Assembly: GCF_001435575.1 (NCBI RefSeq)
Contig: NZ_AZEA01000003.1
Coordinates: 117,148 to 181,147 of the forward strand
Direction: 5' to 3'
DNA: 64,000 nucleotides
DNA from: Lentilactobacillus sunkii DSM 19904
GTDB lineage: Bacteria > Bacillota > Bacilli > Lactobacillales > Lactobacillaceae
Part shown: positions 57,055-64,000 of the stretch, piece by piece
How positions within the stretch are numbered: position 1 is the stretch's first letter
Layout of the letters: every line of letters starts with the position of its first letter
Position numbers and translations under genes: made by a program
The notes under the pieces: model-generated
The model's input: only the letters and a program-made list of their open reading frames with translations
What the model was told of the DNA's origin: nothing
The model's database searches: none

Positions 57055-58494
57055 TTGCATAATTTTCAAAATGTTTCAAGTTGTACTGCCTTTTTAGCTG
57101 GTAAGAAGGCAACTGTTGATGGTTCAACAATGATTGCCAGAAATGAGGATGCCGGCGGCGGAATTAATGCCAAACGATTTGTAGCTGTTAATCCCGAGGA
57201 CCAACCTCGGGAATACATATCGACATTTAATCAGTTCAGAACGAAATTACCTGACAATCCACTTCGTTATTCATCAACACCTAACGCGGACGTGAGTGAT
57301 GGTGTTTGGGGAGAATCAGGTATCAACACCGATAATGTTGCGATGAGTTCAACAGAAACCGAATTTACCAATACTACCATGTTGGGACTGGATCCTCTGG
57401 TTCCCGATGGTATCGGTGAAGAAGCCATGTTGACGGTCACCTTGCCATATATTCATAACGCCCGCGAAGGTGTTAAACGCCTTGGTGCTTTTATTACCAA
57501 GTATGGTACCTGTGAAAGTAACGGAATCGCATTTTCCGACTCTGACGAAGTATGGTATTTTGAAACGGTTGGCGGACATCATTGGGCAGCTGAACGCATC
57601 CCCGATGATGCTTATGCGGTTGCACCCAACCAAACCGGCATTCAAGAAATTGATTTTAGTGATCATGATCATTTTATGTATTCCGATGACTTGAAAGAAT
57701 TCGCCGAGAAGAATCATTTAAATAAAGCACGGAACGGTTTTAATTTCCGAGACATCTTCGGGGAAGATACCCAAGCCGATCACTACTACAACACCCCTCG
57801 TGTTTGGTATGGTCAAAAGATGTTCAATCCAGAAATTGAACAGGATCCTGAGAGCCGGACCATGCCATTCACTCGGGTAGCTGATCATTTAATCTCAGTT
57901 GAAGATATTGCTTTCTTCTTGAGCAGCCATTATCAAGGAACTGATTTTGATCCTTATGGCAAAACAGGCACCGAAGAATCCCGTCTTCGTTACCGTCCAA
58001 TCGGCATGAACCGGAACCAGGAAATGCACATTCTCCAAATTCGTCCAGGCTTCCCTGCTGAACACGCAGCTATTCACTGGTTGGCAGAAGGTGTCAATGA
58101 GTTCAACGCGCCAGTGCCATTCTTTGCCAACTGCACGGATACCCCGGACAACTTCAAGAACACCCCATTGCGGACAACCACTGAAAGTTTCTACTGGTTA
58201 AACAAGTTAGTTGCGATGTTAGCTGACCCATTCTTCGCAGAACATGATCTGGAAGCAATGTTTGCTGTTTCAGAAAGCCGCAAATTTGGCTTTGCAAACG
58301 GCCGAGCAGCCGTCGCAACAGCTGATGCTGAATTCAAGAATATTGCAGCCGATAAAGTTCCCGAATGGCATAATCAGGTTAATGAAAAAATTGCCAATAC
58401 CATTACGGAAAACGTCAAGGACCTGCTCCATCAGCTATTATTAATGAGAGCTGAGAAGATGGTGCCAACGTTTGAGAAGGGTGGAGAATTGTAG
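57055..58494 (+). CDS. pepD: C69-family dipeptidase
   Basis: Ntn-hydrolase of 479 residues that cleaves dipeptides in the cytoplasm. Nucleophile Cys10 in NVSSCTAFLAGKKATVDG, followed by RNEDAGGGINAKRF. The start is TTG at 57055 with GAAGGAAT ahead. The Cys is near the natural N-terminus, consistent with little or no propeptide processing. Confidence 0.93.
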   Translation: MHNFQNVSSCTAFLAGKKATVDGSTMIARNEDAGGGINAKRFVAVNPEDQPREYISTFNQFRTKLPDNPLRYSSTPNADVSDGVWGESGINTDNVAMSSTETEFTNTTMLGLDPLVPDGIGEEAMLTVTLPYIHNAREGVKRLGAFITKYGTCESNGIAFSDSDEVWYFETVGGHHWAAERIPDDAYAVAPNQTGIQEIDFSDHDHFMYSDDLKEFAEKNHLNKARNGFNFRDIFGEDTQADHYYNTPRVWYGQKMFNPEIEQDPESRTMPFTRVADHLISVEDIAFFLSSHYQGTDFDPYGKTGTEESRLRYRPIGMNRNQEMHILQIRPGFPAEHAAIHWLAEGVNEFNAPVPFFANCTDTPDNFKNTPLRTTTESFYWLNKLVAMLADPFFAEHDLEAMFAVSESRKFGFANGRAAVATADAEFKNIAADKVPEWHNQVNEKIANTITENVKDLLHQLLLMRAEKMVPTFEKGGEL

Positions 58495-58495
58495 A

Positions 58496-58606
58496 GTGTG
58501 ACGAGCAACGGTTTGACACGTAAAGCTAAGGCCTTTTTTATTGAAATCCCGGGTTTGGATTTTGATAAAAAAGTCTTAGATTGTAGTGTCAGTTGCGTCG
58601 GAACAC
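58496..58606. repeat. Imperfect inverted-repeat intergenic element
   Basis: GTGTGACGAGCAACGG (58496-58511) is roughly complementary to CAGTTGCGTCGGAACAC (58590-58606). The 240-base gap after pepD holds no convincing gene; a 54-codon open frame continuing past the pepD stop looks accidental. Confidence 0.35.
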
Positions 58607-58677
58607 GTTTTGGAAGCCGAAGGGAGCAAGAAAGAAGGTTTCTTCACTTCCTATTATAAATCAAATAACCAACCAAA

Positions 58678-58722
58678 AAAAATGGATTAACCTCTCACTA
58701 ACCCGAGAAGCTAATCCATTTT
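58678..58722 (-). terminator. Terminator of the nitroreductase gene
   Basis: AAAATGGATTA / TAATCCATTTT with an AC-rich interior; the minus strand ends in TTTTTTT. Confidence 0.75.
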
Positions 58723-58731
58723 ATTATCCAA

Positions 58732-59190
58732 TCACTTAACCATATTCGTCTTAATCCGATCCAGCGGAATCTCCCTTGGCGTAAATTTCTCATTTGTCTG
58801 CCCAAGTGTCAATGCAAATGCAGGCTTGAACCCATCCGGAATCACGTCACTTGGGATTGAACCCAAGCTGGCCATATTATAGTTAGCACCTAATCCCTGA
58901 TCTTCGACAGCTAATTCCATGTTGTGGACAATAGCACCGGCAGAGATTTCATCAGCCGCACTATCGGCTTTGATAGAAACGACAATCACAGTTGGTGCTT
59001 CATAAATGCCAGTCATCTTGGATAAAACTTGTGGATCTTGAATCACCGTCAAGCGATAATCGTCATAACGCCCCATCCCAACAGGACCGGCATTTGCGGC
59101 TACCAGAATTTCGTGGAGCTGATTATCACTGATCTGGCCTGAATATTCACGAATTGCTTTACGAGATTGAATCATTTTTAATGTTTCCAT
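58732..59190 (-). CDS. Nitroreductase-family protein (short form)
   Basis: FMN-dependent oxidoreductase of 152 residues; opens with IQSRKAIREYSGQISDNQL typical of the family, and has a shortened middle. GGAGG precedes the ATG. Shorter than classical nitroreductases (about 200), like other small lactobacillar versions. Substrate unknown. Confidence 0.88.
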   Translation of the reverse strand: METLKMIQSRKAIREYSGQISDNQLHEILVAANAGPVGMGRYDDYRLTVIQDPQVLSKMTGIYEAPTVIVVSIKADSAADEISAGAIVHNMELAVEDQGLGANYNMASLGSIPSDVIPDGFKPAFALTLGQTNEKFTPREIPLDRIKTNMVK

Positions 59191-59324
59191 TTACTATTCC
59201 TCCAATTTTGATTCCATCTCTATTGTAACCGCTTTTTTAATAAAATTAACCAATTCATTTCACCTGGAAAATTTACTTTAATTTGATACACTCAAGTTAT
59301 TAATAATCACTCAGGAGGTTTCTC

Positions 59325-60467
59325 ATGACTAACTATAATTTCTTACAACCAACAAAATTACGAAACGGTGTCACCATCAAAAACCGGATTGCCATGTCAC
59401 CGATGACCGAGATGTCCAGCTTTGAAGACGGCTCAATTACCAATGATGAGGTCGACTACTTCCGCCTACGGGCTGGCGGTCCCGGCATGATCATTACTGG
59501 ATGTGCCAACGTTAATGATTTGGGCAAAGGCTTTGAAGGTGAACTCAGTGTTGCGCATGAGAAGATGCTCCCCGGTCTATCTCGTTTAGCTAACGCAATT
59601 AAGATCAACCACACTAAGGCAATCCTCCAAATTTTCAGCGCCGGCCGCATGAGTAACTCGCATGTCCTTCGCGGTCGTCAAACAGTTTCTGCCAGCGCCG
59701 TCGCTCCCGAACGATTAGGAGCCGAAACACCCCGCGCCCTTTCAAGTGAAGAAGTTGAGCAAACCATCAAAGATTTTGCCAACGCCACCCAACTTGCCAT
59801 TGATGCCGGCTTTGATGGCGTTGAACTTCATGGTGCAAATACGTATTTGATGCAGCAATTCTTCAGCCCTCACTCTAACCGCAGAACAGACGACTGGGGC
59901 GGATCATTGGAAAAGCGGATGCATTTCCCCTTGGCAGTCGTCGATGCCTGTGCAGACGTTATTAAGCACTCTGATAACCCTTCTTTCATTCTGGGTTACC
60001 GAATTTCACCTGAAGAAATTGAAGAACCTGGGATCAGGCTGGCTGACACATTAGCATTGGTTAAAAAATTAAACAAAAAACCAATTGATTACTTACACAT
60101 TTCTTTGGCGGATGCCTGGCAAGGATCAATTGTTGACCGCGAGGACAAACAACCGCTATTTGAAAAAATTCAAGAAGTTCTGGCTGATGATTTACCACTG
60201 ATGGTCGTTGGTCACTTGGCATCCCCTGCTCAAGTCGAAAAATTAATCGACTCCGGCGTTCAATTTGCCGCCATGGGCCGTGAGTTAATCCGTGAGCCGA
60301 AGTGGGTTCAAAAGGTCGAGGCTGATGACGAAAAGGCCATTCGCTATACCTTCTCATTGCGCGATTTGGATGAGCTACAAATTACCCCACCACTGTTGAA
60401 TTTCTTGCGAACTGCATTTAAGAAGGGCTTTCCAATTTCCACAGATGAGAAACAGATTCGGATTTAA
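59325..60467 (+). CDS. NADH:flavin oxidoreductase / old yellow enzyme family
   Basis: TIM-barrel flavoprotein of 380 residues: NRIAMSPMTEMSSFEDG, VELHGANTYLMQQFFSPHSNRRTDDWGG with the substrate-binding His/Asn pair, and AAMGRELIREP. The Cys of YqjM-type enzymes (MSPMC) is Thr here. Reduces activated C=C bonds in family members. AGGAGG precedes the ATG. Confidence 0.9.
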   Translation: MTNYNFLQPTKLRNGVTIKNRIAMSPMTEMSSFEDGSITNDEVDYFRLRAGGPGMIITGCANVNDLGKGFEGELSVAHEKMLPGLSRLANAIKINHTKAILQIFSAGRMSNSHVLRGRQTVSASAVAPERLGAETPRALSSEEVEQTIKDFANATQLAIDAGFDGVELHGANTYLMQQFFSPHSNRRTDDWGGSLEKRMHFPLAVVDACADVIKHSDNPSFILGYRISPEEIEEPGIRLADTLALVKKLNKKPIDYLHISLADAWQGSIVDREDKQPLFEKIQEVLADDLPLMVVGHLASPAQVEKLIDSGVQFAAMGRELIREPKWVQKVEADDEKAIRYTFSLRDLDELQITPPLLNFLRTAFKKGFPISTDEKQIRI

Positions 60468-60469
60468 TT

Positions 60470-60646
60470 TCAATTTTGCTTACCCCAATGAGAAGTAATT
60501 TGATAACTACAAATTGCAACTATTACAATGTATCCCACCCAGGCACAAATTAATAACCCGCCAAATAATAATCTGTAGTAATCAATTAGGAACATCACAC
60601 CAGACGCTGCTATGATTAAGCCATACAAACTTCGCAATTGTCTCAC
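60470..60646 (-). CDS. Possible small membrane protein of 58 residues
   Basis: A GTG-started frame (RQLRSLYGLIIAASGVMFLI...) ends at a TGA 3 bases beyond the flavin oxidoreductase gene, convergent with it. Two hydrophobic helices with a Tyr/Arg turn and a polar tail (SHWGKQN) look protein-like. The ribosome-binding site is weak (AAAAGAG); TTG at 60637 is an alternative start. Confidence 0.4.
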   Translation of the reverse strand: MRQLRSLYGLIIAASGVMFLIDYYRLLFGGLLICAWVGYIVIVAICSYQITSHWGKQN

Positions 60647-60790
60647 ACTCTTTTCAAATCATTTTATAAAATCATTCTCCCATAAAAATGTGAATAAATT
60701 ATGATCTCGCAAACCAAACTGTAACATTCCCCCAATCCCAAAGCTGACAAGCAAATCAGCTTTGGGTTTTATTTTTCAATCATGTTCCCC

Positions 60791-60819
60791 TTGACGGTTA
60801 GAACATATGTTCGTATATT
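60791..60819 (+). promoter_or_regulatory. LexA-controlled (SOS) promoter
   Basis: TTGACG (60791-60796), 17-base spacer, TATATT (60814-60819). The spacer holds GAACATATGTTC (60801-60812), which continues into G and fits the Gram-positive LexA/DinR box CGAACRNRYGTTYC almost completely. LexA bound there would block the promoter. Confidence 0.85.
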
Positions 60820-60840
60820 ATAGCCATGGGGGTGTTTAAC

Positions 60841-61206
60841 ATGATTCGAGAAGTTCCACGGGATCAATGGCTTTACAATGACCGCGGTATGATGAAGTGG
60901 CTGGGTTATTTTCTAAGTGACCACAACCAGGATATGACCGACAAAAAAGTCGAGGAGGTCCCGACTCATCGGCTCCCGGAACAGGATCCAGAAGTGATCG
61001 ACCGCATCTTACAAGACAGTTGGCAGAACTCCAAACAAATTACGCTTCAATTAAATGATGACGGCTACTTAAACGTTTATAATATAAGTGGTATTGTAAT
61101 CGGTGCGAATGATAATTTTATCTATCTTCAAACCGATAAGATGGTTACAATAAATGTAAATGATATTCGCCATGCGAAACTCAAAGAAGGAAGTAAGCCA
61201 ATTTGA
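60841..61206 (+). CDS. YolD-like family protein
   Basis: Protein of 121 residues with the YolD hallmark NDRGMMKWLGYFLSDH near the start and a C-terminal OB/SH3-like beta segment (GIVIGANDNFIYLQTDKMVTI). YolD-like genes usually accompany a Y-family DNA polymerase (UvrX/ImuB type), where they are SOS-induced. Here the polymerase gene is missing from the next positions. The start at 60841 has GGGGGTG ahead. Confidence 0.82.
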   Translation: MIREVPRDQWLYNDRGMMKWLGYFLSDHNQDMTDKKVEEVPTHRLPEQDPEVIDRILQDSWQNSKQITLQLNDDGYLNVYNISGIVIGANDNFIYLQTDKMVTINVNDIRHAKLKEGSKPI

Positions 61207-61517
61207 AACAGACCATTAGTGTCCCCTGCACCAACAACGAAATTACGATTATGGTTGACTCAATCAACTACCAGTATCTGGCACTCCGCCGAGCATCATT
61301 AGACATCGCACCACTTGATTCGGTCAACGTCACTTTAACCGATGAGGATGTTGACGGCCATGCCTATTACGAGGTTGCCGGCTTTAGTGTCGCCCAGTCA
61401 GCCCACTTGGAATCCGTTGACCTGGTTCCCGGGGATTACGTCGTCTACCGTGCGCTTCCGGGCAGTGAGCCAAGCATGGTCATTCAGCTGGTAAACAAGT
61501 TTGATCAAGCAAATTAA
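61203..61517 (+). CDS. Hypothetical protein co-translated with YolD
   Basis: Beta-rich soluble protein of 104 residues; not recognised. TTG start overlaps the YolD stop by 4 bases (TTGA), a classic coupling. It therefore shares the SOS promoter. No membrane segment. Confidence 0.7.
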   Translation: MKQTISVPCTNNEITIMVDSINYQYLALRRASLDIAPLDSVNVTLTDEDVDGHAYYEVAGFSVAQSAHLESVDLVPGDYVVYRALPGSEPSMVIQLVNKFDQAN

Positions 61518-61532
61518 TTGGAGATGACAGTT

Positions 61533-61976
61533 ATGAACAAAGGGACTCAATTATTTGTGGCCACGATTGCCTCACTGGGATTTCTTGGAGCAGCCACAAC
61601 AACTCAAGCGGCAACCTGGCATAATGGCACGCCAACCGCGCTTCGCGGTCACTGGAAGAATAAGACGATTAATATCGGCCGATACTTTGGTATGAAAAAG
61701 TTTTATAGTTATGAATCTGTGCGGGTGAAAAAGAACAGTGTCAATGCCTACCTCACCCAATCAGCCGGTTGGCACATCAAGAACACCAAGTGGAAACACG
61801 TTGGCTCCAAAGCCTACACAATTGTTGGCACTAATGAACTGAACGAACTGCGCAAAGCCCGCTTTACATTCAAACGAGTTGGTCACGGTTATGTTCATAT
61901 TTATTATGATGGTATGAATATTGCAAAGGGAACACCGTTTTCACCGTATTTTTATCGGGTATCCAAAAAAGCATAA
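61533..61976 (+). CDS. Small secreted protein, WHxGTPxxLRG family
   Basis: Protein of 147 residues with a signal peptide (cleavage near TQA/AT). The mature start ATWHNGTPTALRGHW repeats that of the protein at 40699. GGAG lies 9 bases ahead of the ATG. It is 15 bases after the YolD partner gene, so it may be read from the SOS promoter, or from its own. Confidence 0.75.
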   Translation: MNKGTQLFVATIASLGFLGAATTTQAATWHNGTPTALRGHWKNKTINIGRYFGMKKFYSYESVRVKKNSVNAYLTQSAGWHIKNTKWKHVGSKAYTIVGTNELNELRKARFTFKRVGHGYVHIYYDGMNIAKGTPFSPYFYRVSKKA

Positions 61977-61987
61977 ATGACAAGTGG

Positions 61988-62026
61988 AATTGCAAGAGAT
62001 CAATTGCAATTCCATTTTTATTTCTA
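61988..62026 (+). terminator. Rho-independent terminator
   Basis: TGGAATTGCAA / TTGCAATTCCA, then TTTTTA. Confidence 0.85.
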
Positions 62027-62131
62027 AATTTAACATTAGCAAAAATCTATATACTTGTTGCAATTCCCCTTTTTTAAAATTACACTATTTAGAGTGCCAT
62101 TTTTAAAAATACATAATCGGAAGTGCTGTTC

Positions 62132-63547
62132 ATGTCGAAAAAAATTAAATATGCCTTATTTATCATGGTGTTCGGGGCATTCTTCGGAATTCTCTGTTCA
62201 ACCCTCATGAACGTTGCCCTGCCGACTTTTATGAAAGTATTCAACGTGCCTTCAGCAACGGTGCAGTGGATTAGTAACGGCTACATGTTGGTTAACGCCA
62301 TCATGATCCCTGTGAGTGCCTACTTCACCAAGAGGTTTACGTTCCGTTCACTTTTTATTGCATTTACCGGCGTTTTCCTGTTGGGAACTCTTGTGGGCGC
62401 CGTTGCCCCTAACTTCTTCATCTTAATTGTTGCCCGGATGATCCAGGCAATTGGTTCAGGAATGATGATGCCACTGGTTAACACCTTGGCAATTCGTTAT
62501 GCTGAACCTGGCAAGAAAGGCGCGGTTATGGGAATAGTTGGGTTGGCATTCAATTTTTCACCAATTATCGGGCCAACCCTTTCCGGAATCATATTGAATT
62601 TCTTTTCTTGGCGATACTTATTCATTTTGGTTATTCCATTCATCGTCATCGATTTAATCTTTGCATTGAAACTGTTGCCCAAAGTGCCAACGAATCAAGA
62701 ACCAGCCTTTAATGTGGAGGGCTTAATCACCGTTAGTTTGGGACTGTTGGGATTACTTTGGAGCTTTTCAAACGTCAGTCAGTACTCAATTGAATCAATC
62801 ACCGTCTGGCTGCCGTTTGTCATCGGTGTTGTCTTGATCACCATCTTTGTTTTGACGCAAAAGGATTCCGATCATCCCTTCGTCAACTTGAATGTTTTTA
62901 AAAATTCGCAGTTTACGACTGCAACCATCGTTAATTCGTTAATCGTTTCAACTATGTATGGAAACACGATTCTCCTACCCCTATTAATTCAAACGATCAT
63001 GGGCCAAAGTCCGATCATTTCCGGCTTGGCATTACTTCCAGGTGCGGTATTAACCGGGTTTATGTCACCAGTCAGTGGCCGATTATTTGACCGATATCCG
63101 GTTCGAATTATCGTCACAACCGGAATTCTGATTGACTGTTTTGGAACCATGATGCAGGCGTTCATTGATGTCAACGCATCGGTGGCTATGTTGACGGTGG
63201 GCCAGACCATTCGACAGTTGGGATTAGTTTTGATTCTCATTCCCATTCAGACTCAGGCACTTTCGTTTCTACCCAATGAGATGATTGCCGACGGTGTCGC
63301 AGCATTTAACACCTTGAGACAAATTGCCGCTTCGTTTGGAACAGCAATTATTGTTGCCACCATTAATATCACAAGTCATGCATTCATGGGCCACGCCCAC
63401 AATCAGCAGATAGGCATCCAGGCAGGCTTTACCATGTGCCTGGCATTCCTGATCATAGCATTATTTATGTCTCGCAAGCTGTACACGCAACATTCGTCAA
63501 CACCAAAAGCGCATAAGCATCCCCATGAAAAATTGTCGCATATTTAG
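62132..63547 (+). CDS. MFS multidrug exporter, DHA2 type (EmrB/QacA-like)
   Basis: Membrane protein of 471 residues with about 14 helices. Motifs: LMNVALPTFMKVFNVPSATVQWISN near the start (DHA2 motif D1-like), GLAFNFSPIIGPTLSGII (motif C, GxxxGPxxGG-like), and a His-rich tail. The start at 62132 has GGAAGTG ahead. Substrate unknown. Followed by a transporter gene 26 bases on. Confidence 0.88.
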   Translation: MSKKIKYALFIMVFGAFFGILCSTLMNVALPTFMKVFNVPSATVQWISNGYMLVNAIMIPVSAYFTKRFTFRSLFIAFTGVFLLGTLVGAVAPNFFILIVARMIQAIGSGMMMPLVNTLAIRYAEPGKKGAVMGIVGLAFNFSPIIGPTLSGIILNFFSWRYLFILVIPFIVIDLIFALKLLPKVPTNQEPAFNVEGLITVSLGLLGLLWSFSNVSQYSIESITVWLPFVIGVVLITIFVLTQKDSDHPFVNLNVFKNSQFTTATIVNSLIVSTMYGNTILLPLLIQTIMGQSPIISGLALLPGAVLTGFMSPVSGRLFDRYPVRIIVTTGILIDCFGTMMQAFIDVNASVAMLTVGQTIRQLGLVLILIPIQTQALSFLPNEMIADGVAAFNTLRQIAASFGTAIIVATINITSHAFMGHAHNQQIGIQAGFTMCLAFLIIALFMSRKLYTQHSSTPKAHKHPHEKLSHI

Positions 63548-63573
63548 TTAGCCCATCAGAAAGGAGCCCTGGT

Positions 63574-64000
63574 ATGACAAACTTTGTATTTGTATTACTT
63601 CCTGCCATCTTGGCTGGGATTGTGCAGGGAATTACTGGGTTTGGCTCAGCAATCGTTTTAATGGTTTTTCTGCCAACTATCCTGCCAATCCCCCAAAGTG
63701 CAGGTGTGGCGTCTCTCATTATGTCAGTTGCCAACATCATGCTGGCTTGGCGGTATCGTCACAGCGTAAAGTTCAAACGGATTATTTGGCCGTTTCTTGT
63801 CTATGCCAGTGTCGCCTTCATGGCGTTAAAATTGGTTGACCAAATTGATGTCCATTTGCTGAAAGCCATGCTTGGCGGCTTACTGGTTGCTTTGTCACTT
63901 TACTTTTTATTCGTTAAATCAGAGACGAAAAAGCACTATCCAATTTACATAGCCATTATTTTCATGGTTGTTTCTGGTTTCTTTAACGGTCTTTTTGGAA
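63574..64000 (+). CDS. TauE/SafE (TSUP) family transporter, C-terminus cut by window edge
   Basis: First 142 residues of a membrane protein: ILAGIVQGITGFGSAIVLMVFLPTILP is the family's signature first repeat, and helices continue to the window end. AAGGAG precedes the ATG. TSUP proteins export sulfite, sulfonates or related anions. Probably co-transcribed with the MFS gene. Confidence 0.85.
   Translation, partial: MTNFVFVLLPAILAGIVQGITGFGSAIVLMVFLPTILPIPQSAGVASLIMSVANIMLAWRYRHSVKFKRIIWPFLVYASVAFMALKLVDQIDVHLLKAMLGGLLVALSLYFLFVKSETKKHYPIYIAIIFMVVSGFFNGLFG

Noticed and set aside
58498-58659. 54-codon frame continuing after the pepD stop
   Set aside because: pepD already has normal length. The frame has no ribosome-binding site and covers an inverted repeat, so a chance opening is more likely.

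Overview
The window looks like chromosomal DNA of a low-GC Firmicute in the family Lactobacillaceae (a former Lactobacillus). The signs are a tmRNA whose tag reads AKNNNNSYALAA, a methionine T-box ahead of metNIQ, MurT/GatD, pyruvate oxidase, a D-Ala--D-Ala ligase with the phenylalanine (D-lactate) type active site, and many TTG starts behind good Shine-Dalgarno sequences. I cannot name the species from sequence alone.

Positions 1-31914 are mostly core genome, nearly all on the minus strand. In order along the + strand they are: a membrane glycerophosphodiesterase (cut by the window edge); ddl; a five-gene block with two ABC systems and a GntR regulator; an SPFH protein; metQ-metI-metN with its T-box leader; an orphan lipoyl (GcvH-like) protein; rodA, a DUF2969 protein, yidD, an mreB-like gene, murA and a DUF1146 protein (cell shape and wall); the complete F1Fo ATP synthase operon atpBEFHAGDC; upp; and glyA-sua5-prmC-prfA-tdk. 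On the plus strand murT-gatD amidate lipid II. A serine beta-lactamase-like hydrolase follows on the minus strand.

Positions 32000-64000 are accessory and more patchy. They hold a decayed island (about 33560-35470) with two copies of a 23-base integrase-tail-like repeat, an interrupted gene and a SHOCT protein, beside two divergent tRNA genes with C34 anticodons (Gln-CUG and Glu-CUC). Next come a two-component system led by a degenerate C39-peptidase-like protein, a HAD phosphatase and ssrA. A strongly predicted orphan small RNA (41326-41404) follows, then several small secreted or lipid-anchored proteins (at least two, perhaps three, form a paralogous WHxGTPxxLRG family), pyruvate oxidase, tandem DUF805 proteins and a zinc-ribbon membrane protein. 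A truncated duplicate of a flavin-binding gene lies near the intact copy. The rest includes a VanZ protein, a baeRF-like release-factor homologue, a DUF4931 protein, an OsmC protein under a CcpA-like site, an archaeal-type PEP carboxylase, a TMEM175-like channel, dipeptidase PepD, a nitroreductase and an old-yellow-enzyme homologue. It ends with a LexA-controlled YolD operon, an MFS exporter and the start of a TauE/SafE transporter.

How genes fit together: ddl, murA, rodA, the mreB-like gene, murT and gatD all serve peptidoglycan synthesis, with a predicted D-Ala-D-Lac stem and amidated glutamate. metNIQ imports methionine under tRNA-Met control. The tdk-prfA-prmC-sua5-glyA cluster joins translation termination (RF1 and its methylase), tRNA t6A formation and one-carbon metabolism. 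The most interesting unexplained items are the orphan small RNA, the SOS-controlled YolD pair without a polymerase gene, the C39-like pseudoenzyme next to the sensor kinase, the baeRF protein and the secreted paralogue family.
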